64,000 bases of DNA from Sphingopyxis sp. H053 (GCF_001468225.1 NZ_LNRU01000004.1:186001-250000), one strand, 5' to 3'; counted from the stretch's first letter, positions 8,462 through 17,738 are shown. Notes: generated by a model from the letters alone, not told the origin. A program made the numbers and translations.

Positions 8462-8713
8462 ATGAGCGATTTCGCCGCCCCCATTGTCCCGCGATTTCTG
8501 AAAACCCCCGACGCTGCCGTCCATCTCGGCCTGTCCGCGCGAACGCTCGAAAAGCATCGCTGCTACGGGACGGGCCCCGTCTATCGCAAGCTCGGTGGCC
8601 GCATCGTCTATGCGATCGACGAACTGAACGCCTGGGCTGAAATCGGCCGGCGCAGTTCAACCTCCGACCCGGGCAAAGGCACCATCCTCCCCGCGCGCCC
8701 GGTGCAGCGCTGA
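8462..8713 (+). CDS. AlpA/RdfS-like helix-turn-helix protein (excisionase-type)
   Basis: 83 residues from ATG 8462, with AGGAGA upstream. Residues 10-60 form a MerR-type winged HTH_17 domain: RFLKTPDAAVHLGLSART-LEKHR, then GPVYRKLGGRIVYAIDELNAW. This family includes phage AlpA and recombination directionality factors such as RdfS of ICEMlSym(R7A). Its location right after the FseA-like locus and at the head of the DUF2840-traF-DUF736 genes matches the rdfS operon plan, so it may both direct excision and open the transfer operon. The stop overlaps the next ATG by one base. Confidence 0.75.
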   Translation: MSDFAAPIVPRFLKTPDAAVHLGLSARTLEKHRCYGTGPVYRKLGGRIVYAIDELNAWAEIGRRSSTSDPGKGTILPARPVQR

Positions 8714-9240
8714 TGCGCGGCGATCCTGTTTATGCTGCGCCGGTTCGTCGTGATACGCCGTCGGTCGGTGCGCCGCACGGCAGCCTCACGGAGGTCGAAC
8801 TGACCTGGATCGAAGGGCGCCTCGAGCAATGGATCCGCTTCGGCCGTATTGCATCCGAGCGCATCCTCAGCCGCAGCACGAAAGTCATCGCCTTCCGTCC
8901 CGGTGCGACCTTCGCGTTCGTGCGCTGGACGTCGAACGACTATGGCACGGTGCATTCCAGCATCGCGATCGCGACAGCGGTGGCTGCGGACGCGCCCTAT
9001 GCAACACTGGCGTTCGTCCGCCCGGGCGCCGATCTTCTGCTCCGCATCGACGGTTGGCCGAAGGTTCAACAGGTCCTGCTGGCAATCGATGCGGTCGAGG
9101 CGACCGGCATCGAAGCTTGCGACGCGGCGCCCGATCATTGGCGCCATGTCGGCAACCGGCTTGCGGCCGGTATGCCGTTCCGCCCTTATGGGCCTGATCG
9201 CCATGCGGCATGGCTTCGCCGCCGGGCGATCGAGGCATGA
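8713..9240 (+). CDS. DUF2840 family protein
   Basis: 175 residues, ATG 8713 overlapping the previous stop. Recognisable DUF2840 segments: LTEVELTWIEGRLEQWIRFG, RILSRSTKVIAFRPGATFAFVRW and the C-terminal RPYGPDRHAAWLRRRAIEA. DUF2840 proteins are almost always encoded next to traF on alphaproteobacterial ICEs and conjugative plasmids; function unknown. It overlaps the traF-like start by 4 nt, implying translational coupling. Confidence 0.85.
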   Translation: MRGDPVYAAPVRRDTPSVGAPHGSLTEVELTWIEGRLEQWIRFGRIASERILSRSTKVIAFRPGATFAFVRWTSNDYGTVHSSIAIATAVAADAPYATLAFVRPGADLLLRIDGWPKVQQVLLAIDAVEATGIEACDAAPDHWRHVGNRLAAGMPFRPYGPDRHAAWLRRRAIEA

Positions 9241-9812
9241 ACCGCCACTATCTCCGTGCGACGGTTGCAGCCGCGTCGCTCTTCGGCACTCTCTTTGTCG
9301 CGGTCGCCTGGCTGGCGCCGGCGCCGCGTCTGCTGTGGAACGCCAGCGCGAGTGCGCCGATCGGGCTGTATCGGATCGACCCGGGTGCGACGCCGAGAGC
9401 AGGTGATCTGGTCGCGATCCGGCCGTCGCCGCCGCTCGGCGCCTGGCTTGCCGAGCGCCACTATCTCCCCGCTGGCGTGCCGCTTCTGAAGCGCGTTGCG
9501 GCCCTTCCAGGTGCCCGCATTTGCCGTTCAGGCGTCTTCGTGACGATCGACGGCCTTGCCGCCGCGCGCGCCATGGCGCGCGATCGCCTCGGCCGGCCAC
9601 TGCCGTTCTGGCTCGGCTGCCGGATCGTTGGCCCCGACGAACTCTTCCTCCTCAACGCCGCGCCGGACAGCCTCGACGGGCGATATTTCGGACCGCTGCC
9701 CGCCGCCGGGCTGCTCGGCGTCGCACATCCCGTCATGACCCGCCCGGCTTCCGGTGCGCCGCTTAGCGCCCACCGGCCCTCCCCGGACCAGACTTCATCC
9801 CAAGCTGAATAG
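9237..9812 (+). CDS. traF: TraF-type S26 signal peptidase of conjugation
   Basis: 191 residues from ATG 9237. An N-terminal membrane anchor (about residues 8-28) precedes the S26 motifs: N-x-S-x-S-x-P-x-GLY with likely nucleophile Ser39, and LLKRV with general base Lys85 followed by PG. TraF processes and cyclises TrbC-type pilins in P-type systems, and a TrbC gene is present at 23304. Start overlaps the DUF2840 stop (ATGA). Length and motif order fit the family. Confidence 0.85.
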   Translation: MNRHYLRATVAAASLFGTLFVAVAWLAPAPRLLWNASASAPIGLYRIDPGATPRAGDLVAIRPSPPLGAWLAERHYLPAGVPLLKRVAALPGARICRSGVFVTIDGLAAARAMARDRLGRPLPFWLGCRIVGPDELFLLNAAPDSLDGRYFGPLPAAGLLGVAHPVMTRPASGAPLSAHRPSPDQTSSQAE

Positions 9813-9822
9813 GAGATCACGC

Positions 9823-10152
9823 ATGATTATCGGAACATTCCGTCGGCAGGACGATGGCTACGCCGGCCACATCCGCACACTCGCTTTTGATGCGGAGATC
9901 AACATCGCGCGCGCGCAGCTATCGGAGGCCGAGAACGCGCCGACGTGGCGCGTCTATCTCGGCGACGCCGAGGCCGGCATCGAGATCGGAGCGGGCTGGA
10001 CGCGTTGCGGATCGCGCGGAATCTATCTCGCGTTGCAGATCGACGATCCACTGTTCGCCGCACCGATCAGCGCCAATTTGTTCGATTCGCGTCAGCTTGA
10101 CGGCCCGCATCTGCTCTTCTGGTCGCGTGCCGACGCGAGCGAGAAGGGCTGA
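9823..10152 (+). CDS. DUF736 family protein (copy 3)
   Basis: 109 residues from ATG 9823, AGGAGA upstream. It is a more diverged DUF736: IGTFRRQDDGYAGHI at the start, WRVYLGDAEAGIEIGAGW in the middle and YLALQIDDPLFAAPISANLF near the end. It lies in the traF-to-relaxase segment, 10 nt after traF. Three diverged copies in one element suggest specialised roles or assembly into a hetero-oligomer; this is inference. Confidence 0.85.
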   Translation: MIIGTFRRQDDGYAGHIRTLAFDAEINIARAQLSEAENAPTWRVYLGDAEAGIEIGAGWTRCGSRGIYLALQIDDPLFAAPISANLFDSRQLDGPHLLFWSRADASEKG

Positions 10153-10155
10153 ACC

Positions 10156-12018
10156 ATGGCGCGCACTCTTCGCGCTCGTACCGGCTTCGTGCTCCGCTGG
10201 GCATATCCATGCGGTGCCCTGCTGGCAGCGCTCAGCGTGCCCACGAACTGCACAGCCGCGACAGCGGCGATAGCTGAACCCAGCCACCCTTATGCAGCGT
10301 CCGTCGCCGAAGCATCGCAGCGCTTCGGCATTCCGGAGCGCTGGATATGGCGCGTCATGCACGCCGAAAGTCGGGGCAATCGGCGCGCGGTCTCGCGTGC
10401 CGGAGCGATGGGCTTGATGCAGATCATGCCGCCGACCTGGGCGATGTTGACGGCGCGCCATCGGCTTGGTGGCGACCCGTTCGATGTGCGCGCGAATATC
10501 CTCGCAGGGGCGGCCTATCTGCGCGCAATGTGGGACCGGTATCGCGATGTGCGGCTGATGCTCGCCGCCTATAACGCTGGCCCCGGACGCACCGATGCCT
10601 ATGCGGCGGGGCGGCGCGGCCTGCCCGCCGAGACTCTTGCCTATGTCCGCCAGATCGCGCCCGAACTCGGCGCCTCGGACGGGCCTTCGTCCGTCTCCGC
10701 GCCTGAAGATGCCGGCGCCATGGACGATCTACGCGGCTTCACCCGCGACCTGATGAAGGACATGTCGCGCGACCTCGGGACCGGACTCGATTGGGTCGCG
10801 ATCGATCATTGGAATACCGACAATCCGCACATCCACATCCTGGTTCGCGGCGTCGCCGATGACGGGACCGATCTTGTCATCGATCGCGCCTATGTGAGCG
10901 AAGGCATCCGCTTCCGCGCCGAGGAACGCGTGACACTCGAGCTCGGCCTGAGAAGCGAGCGCGAGATGACCCAGGCGATCGAGCGCGAAGTCGATGCCGA
11001 GCGCTGGACCAGCCTCGACCGGCAGATCGAACGCGCGACCGCCGAGAGCGGCGGGCTTCTCGATCTCCGCCCCGTACCCGCCGGCGATCAGGCGTCGGAC
11101 CGGATGCTGCGCGCCCGCGCGGCGACGCTCGAGCGGCTCGGTCTGGCCGAGCGACTTGGCCCCGCTATGTGGATGGTCGACCCGGGCGCCGAACGCGCGC
11201 TGCGCGATCTCGCCGATCGCGGCGACATCATCAAGACGATGCACCGCGCGATGCAACGGAGCGGAATGGCTTTCGACACGTCGGCGCTCGCGCTGCACCG
11301 CGAGACGCCCGGCGATCCGATCGTCGGCCGCCTCGTCGCGCGCGGCCTCGACGACGAGCTCGACGGCAGCGCCTTCGCGATCATCGACGGCGTTGATGGC
11401 CGCACCCATCATATCCGCTTCGACGACATCGAATGGACGGGCGATGCTAAGCCGGGCGCGATCGTCGAATTGCGCAGCTGGGAAGGGCGCGGCGGCACCG
11501 CACGGCTGTCGCTCGCGGTGCGATCCGATCTACCGCTGGGCGAGCAGATCGGAGCGAATGGCGCGACCTGGCTCGACCGCGAGCTCGTCGCCCGCGACAC
11601 CGCCCTCGCAGGATCAGGATTTGGGCTCGCGGTGCGTGATGCGATGGCCGCGCGCGCAACTTTCCTTGAAGGCGAAGGCCTCGCCCGGCGGCAAGGCCAA
11701 AGGCTGGTGATGACGAGCGGTCTCATCGACACACTGAAACAGCGCGACCTCGACGCGGCGCAAGCCGCCATCGCCGCACGAACAGGCCTCGCGCATCAGC
11801 CCTCGGCGAACGGCGAGCATGTCAGCGGCATCTATCGCGAGCGCGTGTCGCTCGCTTCGGGGCGCTTCGCGATGATCGACGACGGGCTTGGCTTCCAGCT
11901 CGTTCCCTGGCGTCCGGCGCTCGATCGCCATCTCGGCCAGCATGTCGCCGGCATGATGGCAGCAGGCGGATCGATCGACTGGTCGCTCGGCCGCGGTCGC
12001 GGGATCGGCATTGGATGA
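10156..12018 (+). CDS. Chimera: VirB1-like lytic transglycosylase fused to headless DUF3363 relaxase
   Basis: 620 residues in one frame. Residues 1-40 carry a signal-type hydrophobic stretch; 45-175 are a soluble lytic transglycosylase domain with catalytic Glu71 (HAES), GLMQIMP and AAYNAGPG. From about residue 183 (EDAGAMDDLRGFTRDLM) the sequence becomes a VirD2/DUF3363 relaxase, keeping the histidine motif DHW-x4-PHIH (His218, His225, His227) and the long DUF3363 region to the end. Normally these are two adjacent genes. The transglycosylase tail and about 150-200 N-terminal relaxase residues, including the nicking Tyr region, are absent. The junction lies near 10696-10714. It looks like an in-frame deletion; the product would put the relaxase half behind a signal peptide, so nicking activity is doubtful. 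Confidence 0.8.
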   Translation: MARTLRARTGFVLRWAYPCGALLAALSVPTNCTAATAAIAEPSHPYAASVAEASQRFGIPERWIWRVMHAESRGNRRAVSRAGAMGLMQIMPPTWAMLTARHRLGGDPFDVRANILAGAAYLRAMWDRYRDVRLMLAAYNAGPGRTDAYAAGRRGLPAETLAYVRQIAPELGASDGPSSVSAPEDAGAMDDLRGFTRDLMKDMSRDLGTGLDWVAIDHWNTDNPHIHILVRGVADDGTDLVIDRAYVSEGIRFRAEERVTLELGLRSEREMTQAIEREVDAERWTSLDRQIERATAESGGLLDLRPVPAGDQASDRMLRARAATLERLGLAERLGPAMWMVDPGAERALRDLADRGDIIKTMHRAMQRSGMAFDTSALALHRETPGDPIVGRLVARGLDDELDGSAFAIIDGVDGRTHHIRFDDIEWTGDAKPGAIVELRSWEGRGGTARLSLAVRSDLPLGEQIGANGATWLDRELVARDTALAGSGFGLAVRDAMAARATFLEGEGLARRQGQRLVMTSGLIDTLKQRDLDAAQAAIAARTGLAHQPSANGEHVSGIYRERVSLASGRFAMIDDGLGFQLVPWRPALDRHLGQHVAGMMAAGGSIDWSLGRGRGIGIG

Positions 12019-12031
12019 AAGGATGGGTTTA

Positions 12032-14017
12032 ATGAACGATCGTATCCTCTGGGGCCAGATCGCGGCGGTGGGCGCGATCGTGACCGCTGCGATCTGGACA
12101 GCGACGCAGTGGACCGCCGCCTCGCTGGGCTTTCAGCCCGAGCTTGGTGCGCCCTGGTTCCGGATCGATGGCTACCCGGTCTATCCGCCGCCCGCCTTCT
12201 TTTGGTGGTGGTTTGCCTTTGACGCCTATGCGCCCGCCATTTTTCTCAAGGGCGCCGGCATCGCGGCATCGGGAGGGTTCCTCTCGATCATCATCGCAAT
12301 CGCCATGTCGGTCTGGCGCGCCCGCGAGCGGCGGCGCGCCGAAACCTATGGCTCGGCGCGATGGGCGAGCGAGCGCGAAATCCGCAAGGCTGGCATGCTC
12401 GGGTCCGATGGCGTCATTCTCGGTCGCATGGGCGGCGCCTATCTCCGCCACGATGGCGCCGAGCATATTCTCTGCTTCGCGCCCACACGGTCAGGCAAGG
12501 GCGTCGGGCTCGTCGTCCCGACGTTACTCACCTGGCCGGGGAGCTGCATCGTCCACGACATCAAGGGCGAGAACTGGCAGCTCACCGCGGGCTTTCGCGC
12601 GCAGCACGGCCGCGTCCTGCTCTTCGATCCCACCAACCGCGCCTCTGCCGCCTATAATCCGTTGCTCGAAGTCCGGCGGGGCGAATGGGAAGTGCGCGAC
12701 GTGCAGAATGTCGCCGATGTGCTGGTCGATCCGGAAGGCAGCCTCGAGAAGCGAAATCACTGGGAAAAAACAAGCCACGCACTGCTCGTCGGCGCGATCC
12801 TCCATGTCCTTTACGCCGAACCCGACAAGAGCCTCGCCGGGGTCGCGGCCTTTCTGTCCGATCCGCGGCGGCCGATTGCTGCGACGCTCCATCGGATGAA
12901 GGCGACCCGCCATCTCGGCGACCGGCCACACCCGGTCGTCGCCGCGGCGGCGCAGGAATTGCTCAACAAGAGCGAGAATGAACGCTCGGGCGTTCTGTCG
13001 ACCGCCATGTCCTTCCTCGGCCTCTACCGCGATCCGGTGATCGCGGCGGTCACCGGATCGTCCGAATGGCGGATCGCCGATCTTTTGGCAGGTCCGGAGC
13101 CCGTGTCGCTCTATCTGGTCGTGCCGCCCGGCGACATCAGCCGCACGAAGCCGCTGATCCGGCTCATCCTCAACCAGATCGGGCGCCGTCTCACCGAAGA
13201 ACTCGGGCCGCGCGATCGATCGCGGCGACTGCTTCTGATGCTCGACGAATTTCCGGCGCTCGGGCGCCTCGACTTCTTCGAGAGCGCGCTCGCCTTCATG
13301 GCGGGGTACGGGATCAAAGCCTTCCTGATCGCGCAGTCGCTCAACCAGATCGAGAGGGCCTATGGCCTCAACAACGCCATCCTCGACAATTGCCATGTCC
13401 GGGTGAGCTTCGCGACCAATGACGAACGGACCGCCAAGCGCATCTCGGACGCGCTCGGCACCGCGACCGAGATGCGCGCGATGAAGAATTACGCCGGCCA
13501 CCGCCTCTCACCCTGGCTCGGCCATCTCATGATCTCGCGAACCGAAACGGCGCGCGCGTTGCTGACGCCCGGAGAGGTGATGCAGCTCCCGCCCGACGAC
13601 GAGATTGTCATGGCGGCTGGCGTCGCGCCGATCCGCGCGCGCAAGGCACGCTATTTTCGCGATCGCCGATTGATGGCTCGGGTCCTTCCTCCGCCCGCCG
13701 TGGGCGGAACGCCGCAGCCGCGCTCCGATGATTGGTCGCACTTGCCGGAGCCGCAGAGGCCGGGTGCCAAGGATGCGAAGGCCGACGAGGAGGAAGCCGA
13801 AGCGAGCGACACCGAGAATGGCGGCATCCGGCAGGAACCCGAACTGCCGCTCCACGAAGATATCGCGCCAATTCCAACTGCCCCCGCGGGCGAATTTGAT
13901 TTTGGCGAGGAGGATAGCCAGGGCGACGCCGCTCGCCTTCGTCAGGCCGCCGATCGCCGCATGGCGCGAAACGCGCGCACGGCATCTCTCGATCCGAATG
14001 ACGGGATCGACCTGTGA
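12032..14017 (+). CDS. traG: VirD4/TraG-type coupling protein
   Basis: 661 residues from ATG 12032, chosen for AAAGGA 8-9 nt upstream; upstream in-frame starts at 12011 and 12023 are less well placed. Two N-terminal membrane helices (about 8-28 and 70-95) precede the ATPase: Walker A PTRSGKGVG near residue 151, Walker B LLLMLDEFPALG, and the AQSLNQIE segment. The C-terminal tail is acidic and disordered. It couples the relaxosome to the Trb secretion channel. It overlaps the following RHH gene by 4 nt. The neighbouring relaxase is damaged, so in this state the coupling protein may serve another relaxase or be vestigial. Confidence 0.92.
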   Translation: MNDRILWGQIAAVGAIVTAAIWTATQWTAASLGFQPELGAPWFRIDGYPVYPPPAFFWWWFAFDAYAPAIFLKGAGIAASGGFLSIIIAIAMSVWRARERRRAETYGSARWASEREIRKAGMLGSDGVILGRMGGAYLRHDGAEHILCFAPTRSGKGVGLVVPTLLTWPGSCIVHDIKGENWQLTAGFRAQHGRVLLFDPTNRASAAYNPLLEVRRGEWEVRDVQNVADVLVDPEGSLEKRNHWEKTSHALLVGAILHVLYAEPDKSLAGVAAFLSDPRRPIAATLHRMKATRHLGDRPHPVVAAAAQELLNKSENERSGVLSTAMSFLGLYRDPVIAAVTGSSEWRIADLLAGPEPVSLYLVVPPGDISRTKPLIRLILNQIGRRLTEELGPRDRSRRLLLMLDEFPALGRLDFFESALAFMAGYGIKAFLIAQSLNQIERAYGLNNAILDNCHVRVSFATNDERTAKRISDALGTATEMRAMKNYAGHRLSPWLGHLMISRTETARALLTPGEVMQLPPDDEIVMAAGVAPIRARKARYFRDRRLMARVLPPPAVGGTPQPRSDDWSHLPEPQRPGAKDAKADEEEAEASDTENGGIRQEPELPLHEDIAPIPTAPAGEFDFGEEDSQGDAARLRQAADRRMARNARTASLDPNDGIDL

Positions 14018-14439
14018 CCAAGGCGAGCATCAAGCAGACCTTCCGCCTCGACGCGGAGCTTGTCCGCCTCGTGGCGGAGCGGGCGCGTCAACGAAGGGTG
14101 ACGCGCACCGAAATTGTCGAGGCGGCGCTCGCCTCGCTACTCTCTGCCGATCATGAGGAACGGTTGGAGGCAGCGCTCACGAACCGGATCGACAGATTGG
14201 CGCGCGGGCTCGAGCGGCTCGAATGGAATCTCGATCTCTCGAACGAGGCTTTCGCGCTCTTTGTCCGCTTCTGGCTGACGAGCACGGTGCCGCTTCCGGA
14301 TACGGCTTTACCCGCCGCGCAGGCGACGGGACGCAAGCGATGGGAAGGTTTCGTGGAGTCGCTAAGCCGCCGCATGGAGGCTGGCCCGAAACTTGCCGAA
14401 GAACTGTCCAGAGATTTGGGCAATAGCTTTTCTAACTGA
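14014..14439 (+). CDS. Ribbon-helix-helix protein next to traG
   Basis: 141 residues from GTG 14014 (overlaps the traG stop). Residues 1-48 are a ribbon-helix-helix/CopG domain: IKQTFRLDAELVRLVAERA then VTRTEIVEAALASLL. The rest is helical (RIDRLARGLERLEWNLDLS, AFALFVRFWLTS). Proteins of this type follow traG in these elements and probably act as relaxosome accessory or autoregulatory DNA-binding proteins, sometimes labelled TraD-like. Confidence 0.75.
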   Translation: MTKASIKQTFRLDAELVRLVAERARQRRVTRTEIVEAALASLLSADHEERLEAALTNRIDRLARGLERLEWNLDLSNEAFALFVRFWLTSTVPLPDTALPAAQATGRKRWEGFVESLSRRMEAGPKLAEELSRDLGNSFSN

Positions 14440-14521
14440 ATCACGCGGGGCTGTTCACGCCCGGGACGCGCAATGGCCAGCCTGCCATTTCCAGTTGCCA
14501 CGATTTCTGCCAGTTTGACTC

Positions 14522-15733
14522 ATGTCCTATCTTGATCCGACCACTTGGCGCGCGTTCACCAAAGAAGAAATGAGCGCCTATCTGGCTGAGCTAGGATCGA
14601 AAAAGGGCGCGAAGAAGCGCGGTAGTCGCAAGGGCGGCAACAGGCCTGTCCTTGTGCTTCAGAAGACGATTTCGCCCTTTGATGCCTATACCTATCTCCA
14701 CGCGAGATTTGGTGCGCCGAACGGTCTCCAGACTTTCCTGGCGCGAGACGATTCCGACAATCTTTTCCACTGGGATTATTATCTCAAGGCTGGCGACGCG
14801 ATCCTGCAGTTCATCGGTGCGACCGAAGAAGTGCGTGTCTGGTTCGAAGGCAGATTCTCCGATGCCGATTGCCTCACTTTCATCGCAAACATGCGAGCCG
14901 ATTTCGGCCGTGTCAGCCAGGAGAAGGGGCGGTTCGCGTCCTCACTCGAAAAATGGAACATCTTCCCGAACCAGTATCTCGCCATCGCGAACCGCTGCGC
15001 CGAGCTCTATGAGACGATATGTGACGCCCTGCCGAAGATCGAAAAGAAGATCGTTGCGGACAATCTCGCCACCCAGAATCTGGCGCGGGAAAAGAACAAG
15101 AAATCCCACGGGAAGCTGATGGCCGCAATCACCACGGCCCCGACCGAACTTGCGGTCCTGATACCCGTGATGTTCGAATCCTTTATCGGCTTGCTCGTCG
15201 CGGGTTTCATCCGGCCGGAGATCAAGCGCGACCAAGCGGCCTTCACGGCCTTTGTCCGGCTCCCTCTCAATCGGAAACTCGAACGCTTGGCGGACAATTG
15301 CCGCGGGTTTGCACGGCCGATCGAACAGAACAACCCTGCCTTCGGTCGATACTGGTCCGTGGTGAACCGGAGGAATGACCTTCTTCACGGTAACGTGGAT
15401 CCTGTCCGCGACGCACTGGAAGTCGTGTATTTTCATGGGAAGCGCCCACTCTACAACACGGGCGGCGACCGGATCCGCCAGCTTTGGCTGCGCCTGATCG
15501 ACCAATATAATCCCCAAGGCGTGGTCGATGATTATCTCGCGATGCATGCCTTCATCATCGAAATCCTGGATCATCTCACGCCTTCCAACCGCAACACCCT
15601 CGGTTTTATTATGGGGGAATCGCAGCCAGGCTGGGACAATAAGCGCAAAATTTACGGTATTCTCTTCCCCGAGGTGGTCTCTACTTCGGTATTCGGCGAA
15701 CTCCGCTATGATTGGCAACTGCGGGCAGGCTAG
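14522..15733 (+). CDS. HEPN-like protein of accessory cargo
   Basis: 403 residues, ATG 14522. The N-terminus is basic (KKGAKKRGSRKGGN). A late segment reads WSVVNRRNDLLHGNVDP, an RN-x3-H arrangement (Arg284, His289) typical of HEPN ribonuclease-fold domains, in a helical context with FESFIGLLVAGFI upstream. HEPN proteins are common effectors in defence and toxin-antitoxin loci. No adjacent antitoxin gene is evident in the same strand. It lies between the conjugation gene block and the Lamassu-type operon, in what looks like a cargo insertion site. Catalytic activity is inferred from the motif only. Confidence 0.5.
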   Translation: MSYLDPTTWRAFTKEEMSAYLAELGSKKGAKKRGSRKGGNRPVLVLQKTISPFDAYTYLHARFGAPNGLQTFLARDDSDNLFHWDYYLKAGDAILQFIGATEEVRVWFEGRFSDADCLTFIANMRADFGRVSQEKGRFASSLEKWNIFPNQYLAIANRCAELYETICDALPKIEKKIVADNLATQNLAREKNKKSHGKLMAAITTAPTELAVLIPVMFESFIGLLVAGFIRPEIKRDQAAFTAFVRLPLNRKLERLADNCRGFARPIEQNNPAFGRYWSVVNRRNDLLHGNVDPVRDALEVVYFHGKRPLYNTGGDRIRQLWLRLIDQYNPQGVVDDYLAMHAFIIEILDHLTPSNRNTLGFIMGESQPGWDNKRKIYGILFPEVVSTSVFGELRYDWQLRAG

Positions 15734-15824
15734 TGGCTTTTAGGACGCTAAGATGGTTCGGGAATTTCCGCCGGCCGGGACATATGCGCACGCCGTGCAA
15801 GGTTTGTGGCAAACCCAAAAGCCA

Positions 15825-17738
15825 TCACGCAACGTAGACGTGGCGTAATTGTTCGACGTGAACGCCTCCAAGGCCCGTGAAGGATGCGCCAGTGATGATC
15901 AGCTGGGCGCCTGCATATTCGCTTTGCGCGAGTAGGTCGACGAAGGGCTGAACAATGAAGTTTTCCTTGTCTTCGACCGCCTCACCAAGAAACTCACCGG
16001 GAAGGTCGATGATTGCGAGACCAGGGTAATGACATCCCGACTTCGCGGAAAGCGTCAAAAGCCCGTAATGATACGCCATTAGGTAATAAAGTGAGTCTGT
16101 TCCGCCAAGGGCACTTGACCAACGCTTGCTTCCGACACGGAAACTGGCGCTTCGACGGGTTAGATCCACCCGAACAGGATTGTGACGCCATGTTTTCGGC
16201 TGCAGCCTGTTTAACGCATCGAGGTAGGCATTCATTCCGTCTTCGAGCGCGCTCGACGCCGCATCAAAATCAACGGTCTGCCCAGATCGATCGACGCTTT
16301 CCTGAAGCGGCACAATCCGCTTTTCGAGCGCAGCGATCTGCTCGGTAAGGTTGGTTTCGAGTTGAAGTGCCGCCGCCACGCGGTCGAGCTGACGTTCGCG
16401 TTCGCTGGCTTGCCCGAGCGCCACATCGATATCGCTAATCGCTGACTGTGCCAGCGCACCTACGGCGGCGCGCGCAGGTATCAGCATGTTCTCGATTTCG
16501 CGAATCCGACCGTTGCGAGAGGCAATTTCGCGGTCAGTTGCCTCGAGATCGAGAGCGATCGCGGCGGAGAGCTCGACCGCCTCGCGCCGCTCCCCTTCAA
16601 TACGTTCTTTCTCGAAGCGCAAGCGTACCGCTCCGAGTCCGGCTATATTCGGTGTCGAGGGCAAGTGTTGATGACACAGAAAGCAATCGTTGCGGGATTG
16701 CGAAAGGTGAGCGACACTCTGGTCGCACGCCGGACAATGGGTGATCTTCAAATCGGCAAAAACCGAACCGGCGTCCTCGGCTCGCGTGAGCCGCTCGATT
16801 TCTTCTGACAAATCCGCGTGATACGTCCCGATATCCTGCGCCCGTTCAGCAAGTGAAGCCTTTTTTCGGGCGAGTTCCTCTACTCCAACGGCAAGACGCG
16901 ATCTTTCCTCTCCCAATACCGCCACCCGACTTTGCTGCTCGGAAGTGAGAGCTTGTTCCTGAGCGCGGTTGAGAAGATCGATGCGGTGCGCGCGAAGCTC
17001 GTCGACGTGGACCTGCAGGCTCGCCTTCGCTGCCGCCACCGTTGCATCATTTGCATCGACTGTCAGGTCCTCGCTGCTCACAAGATCGCGGGCGAGTTCA
17101 CCCAGCGTGAGGCCATATTGGTCGCGTCTTGCCCGAAGCCGCTCGGCATCGAGCTTCAGCGTTACCAGTTCGCCAAGTTCGTCGGTGTAAACATGTTCGG
17201 CCAAGCCCAGAAATTGCAATAGGCTTGCGTGGAATTCAGCATCGGTCTGTTGGTCAACGAGGCTGCCCCAGAAGCGCTGTTGCCGGTAGATGTGGCGTAG
17301 AAGTGTGCGAAAGCTGAGTTCCGGCCACGTCTGGCCGGAAAGCGGATTGCCCCGAGGATAATGGAGGAGTGGTATCTCCAGTTTTTCAAGCAACCACTGC
17401 TGAAACTCCTTGGGATTGAGGCCTTTGTCATCGACAAAAATCTTTGTTTTCGCACCAGGCTCGCGCCATCGCCGCTCGACGCGAAATCGCTCCTCTCCAA
17501 CAATGATGTCGACCGCGGCACTCTCATATTTGTCTGCGAGGCTCGTCTCGTCTGCCTCGCCGTAGGGGTTGTCGCCCGCATCGCCGAGGAGGAAATCGAG
17601 CGTTTGCAGCCATTTGGTCTTGCCGGTGTTCGGAGGTCCGAGCAGAAGGGTCACGCCGGCATCGAAAGTGAGAACCTCTAAGCGCCCATCAACCTGGCGC
17701 CGCTCGAGTCTTGCGATCGATAGGAGGGGCTGGCTCAT
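15825..17738 (-). CDS. lmuB: Lamassu/DdmC-type SMC-like ATPase
   Basis: 637 residues. N-terminal Walker A GPPNTGKT (Gly34-Thr41); long coiled-coil arms flanking a zinc-hook-like pair of knuckles, CPAC (335-338) and CFLC (352-355); C-terminal signature-like SSALGGTDSL (541-550) and Walker B LAIID (574-578). This is a Rad50/SMC architecture at the length seen in Lamassu LmuB / Vibrio DdmC. It is the last gene of a three-gene minus-strand operon with 4-nt overlaps, following a Cap4-type nuclease and a small partner. In Lamassu the SMC complex senses foreign DNA ends and releases the nuclease. Assignment is by domain set and order. Confidence 0.8.
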   Translation of the reverse strand: MSQPLLSIARLERRQVDGRLEVLTFDAGVTLLLGPPNTGKTKWLQTLDFLLGDAGDNPYGEADETSLADKYESAAVDIIVGEERFRVERRWREPGAKTKIFVDDKGLNPKEFQQWLLEKLEIPLLHYPRGNPLSGQTWPELSFRTLLRHIYRQQRFWGSLVDQQTDAEFHASLLQFLGLAEHVYTDELGELVTLKLDAERLRARRDQYGLTLGELARDLVSSEDLTVDANDATVAAAKASLQVHVDELRAHRIDLLNRAQEQALTSEQQSRVAVLGEERSRLAVGVEELARKKASLAERAQDIGTYHADLSEEIERLTRAEDAGSVFADLKITHCPACDQSVAHLSQSRNDCFLCHQHLPSTPNIAGLGAVRLRFEKERIEGERREAVELSAAIALDLEATDREIASRNGRIREIENMLIPARAAVGALAQSAISDIDVALGQASERERQLDRVAAALQLETNLTEQIAALEKRIVPLQESVDRSGQTVDFDAASSALEDGMNAYLDALNRLQPKTWRHNPVRVDLTRRSASFRVGSKRWSSALGGTDSLYYLMAYHYGLLTLSAKSGCHYPGLAIIDLPGEFLGEAVEDKENFIVQPFVDLLAQSEYAGAQLIITGASFTGLGGVHVEQLRHVYVA

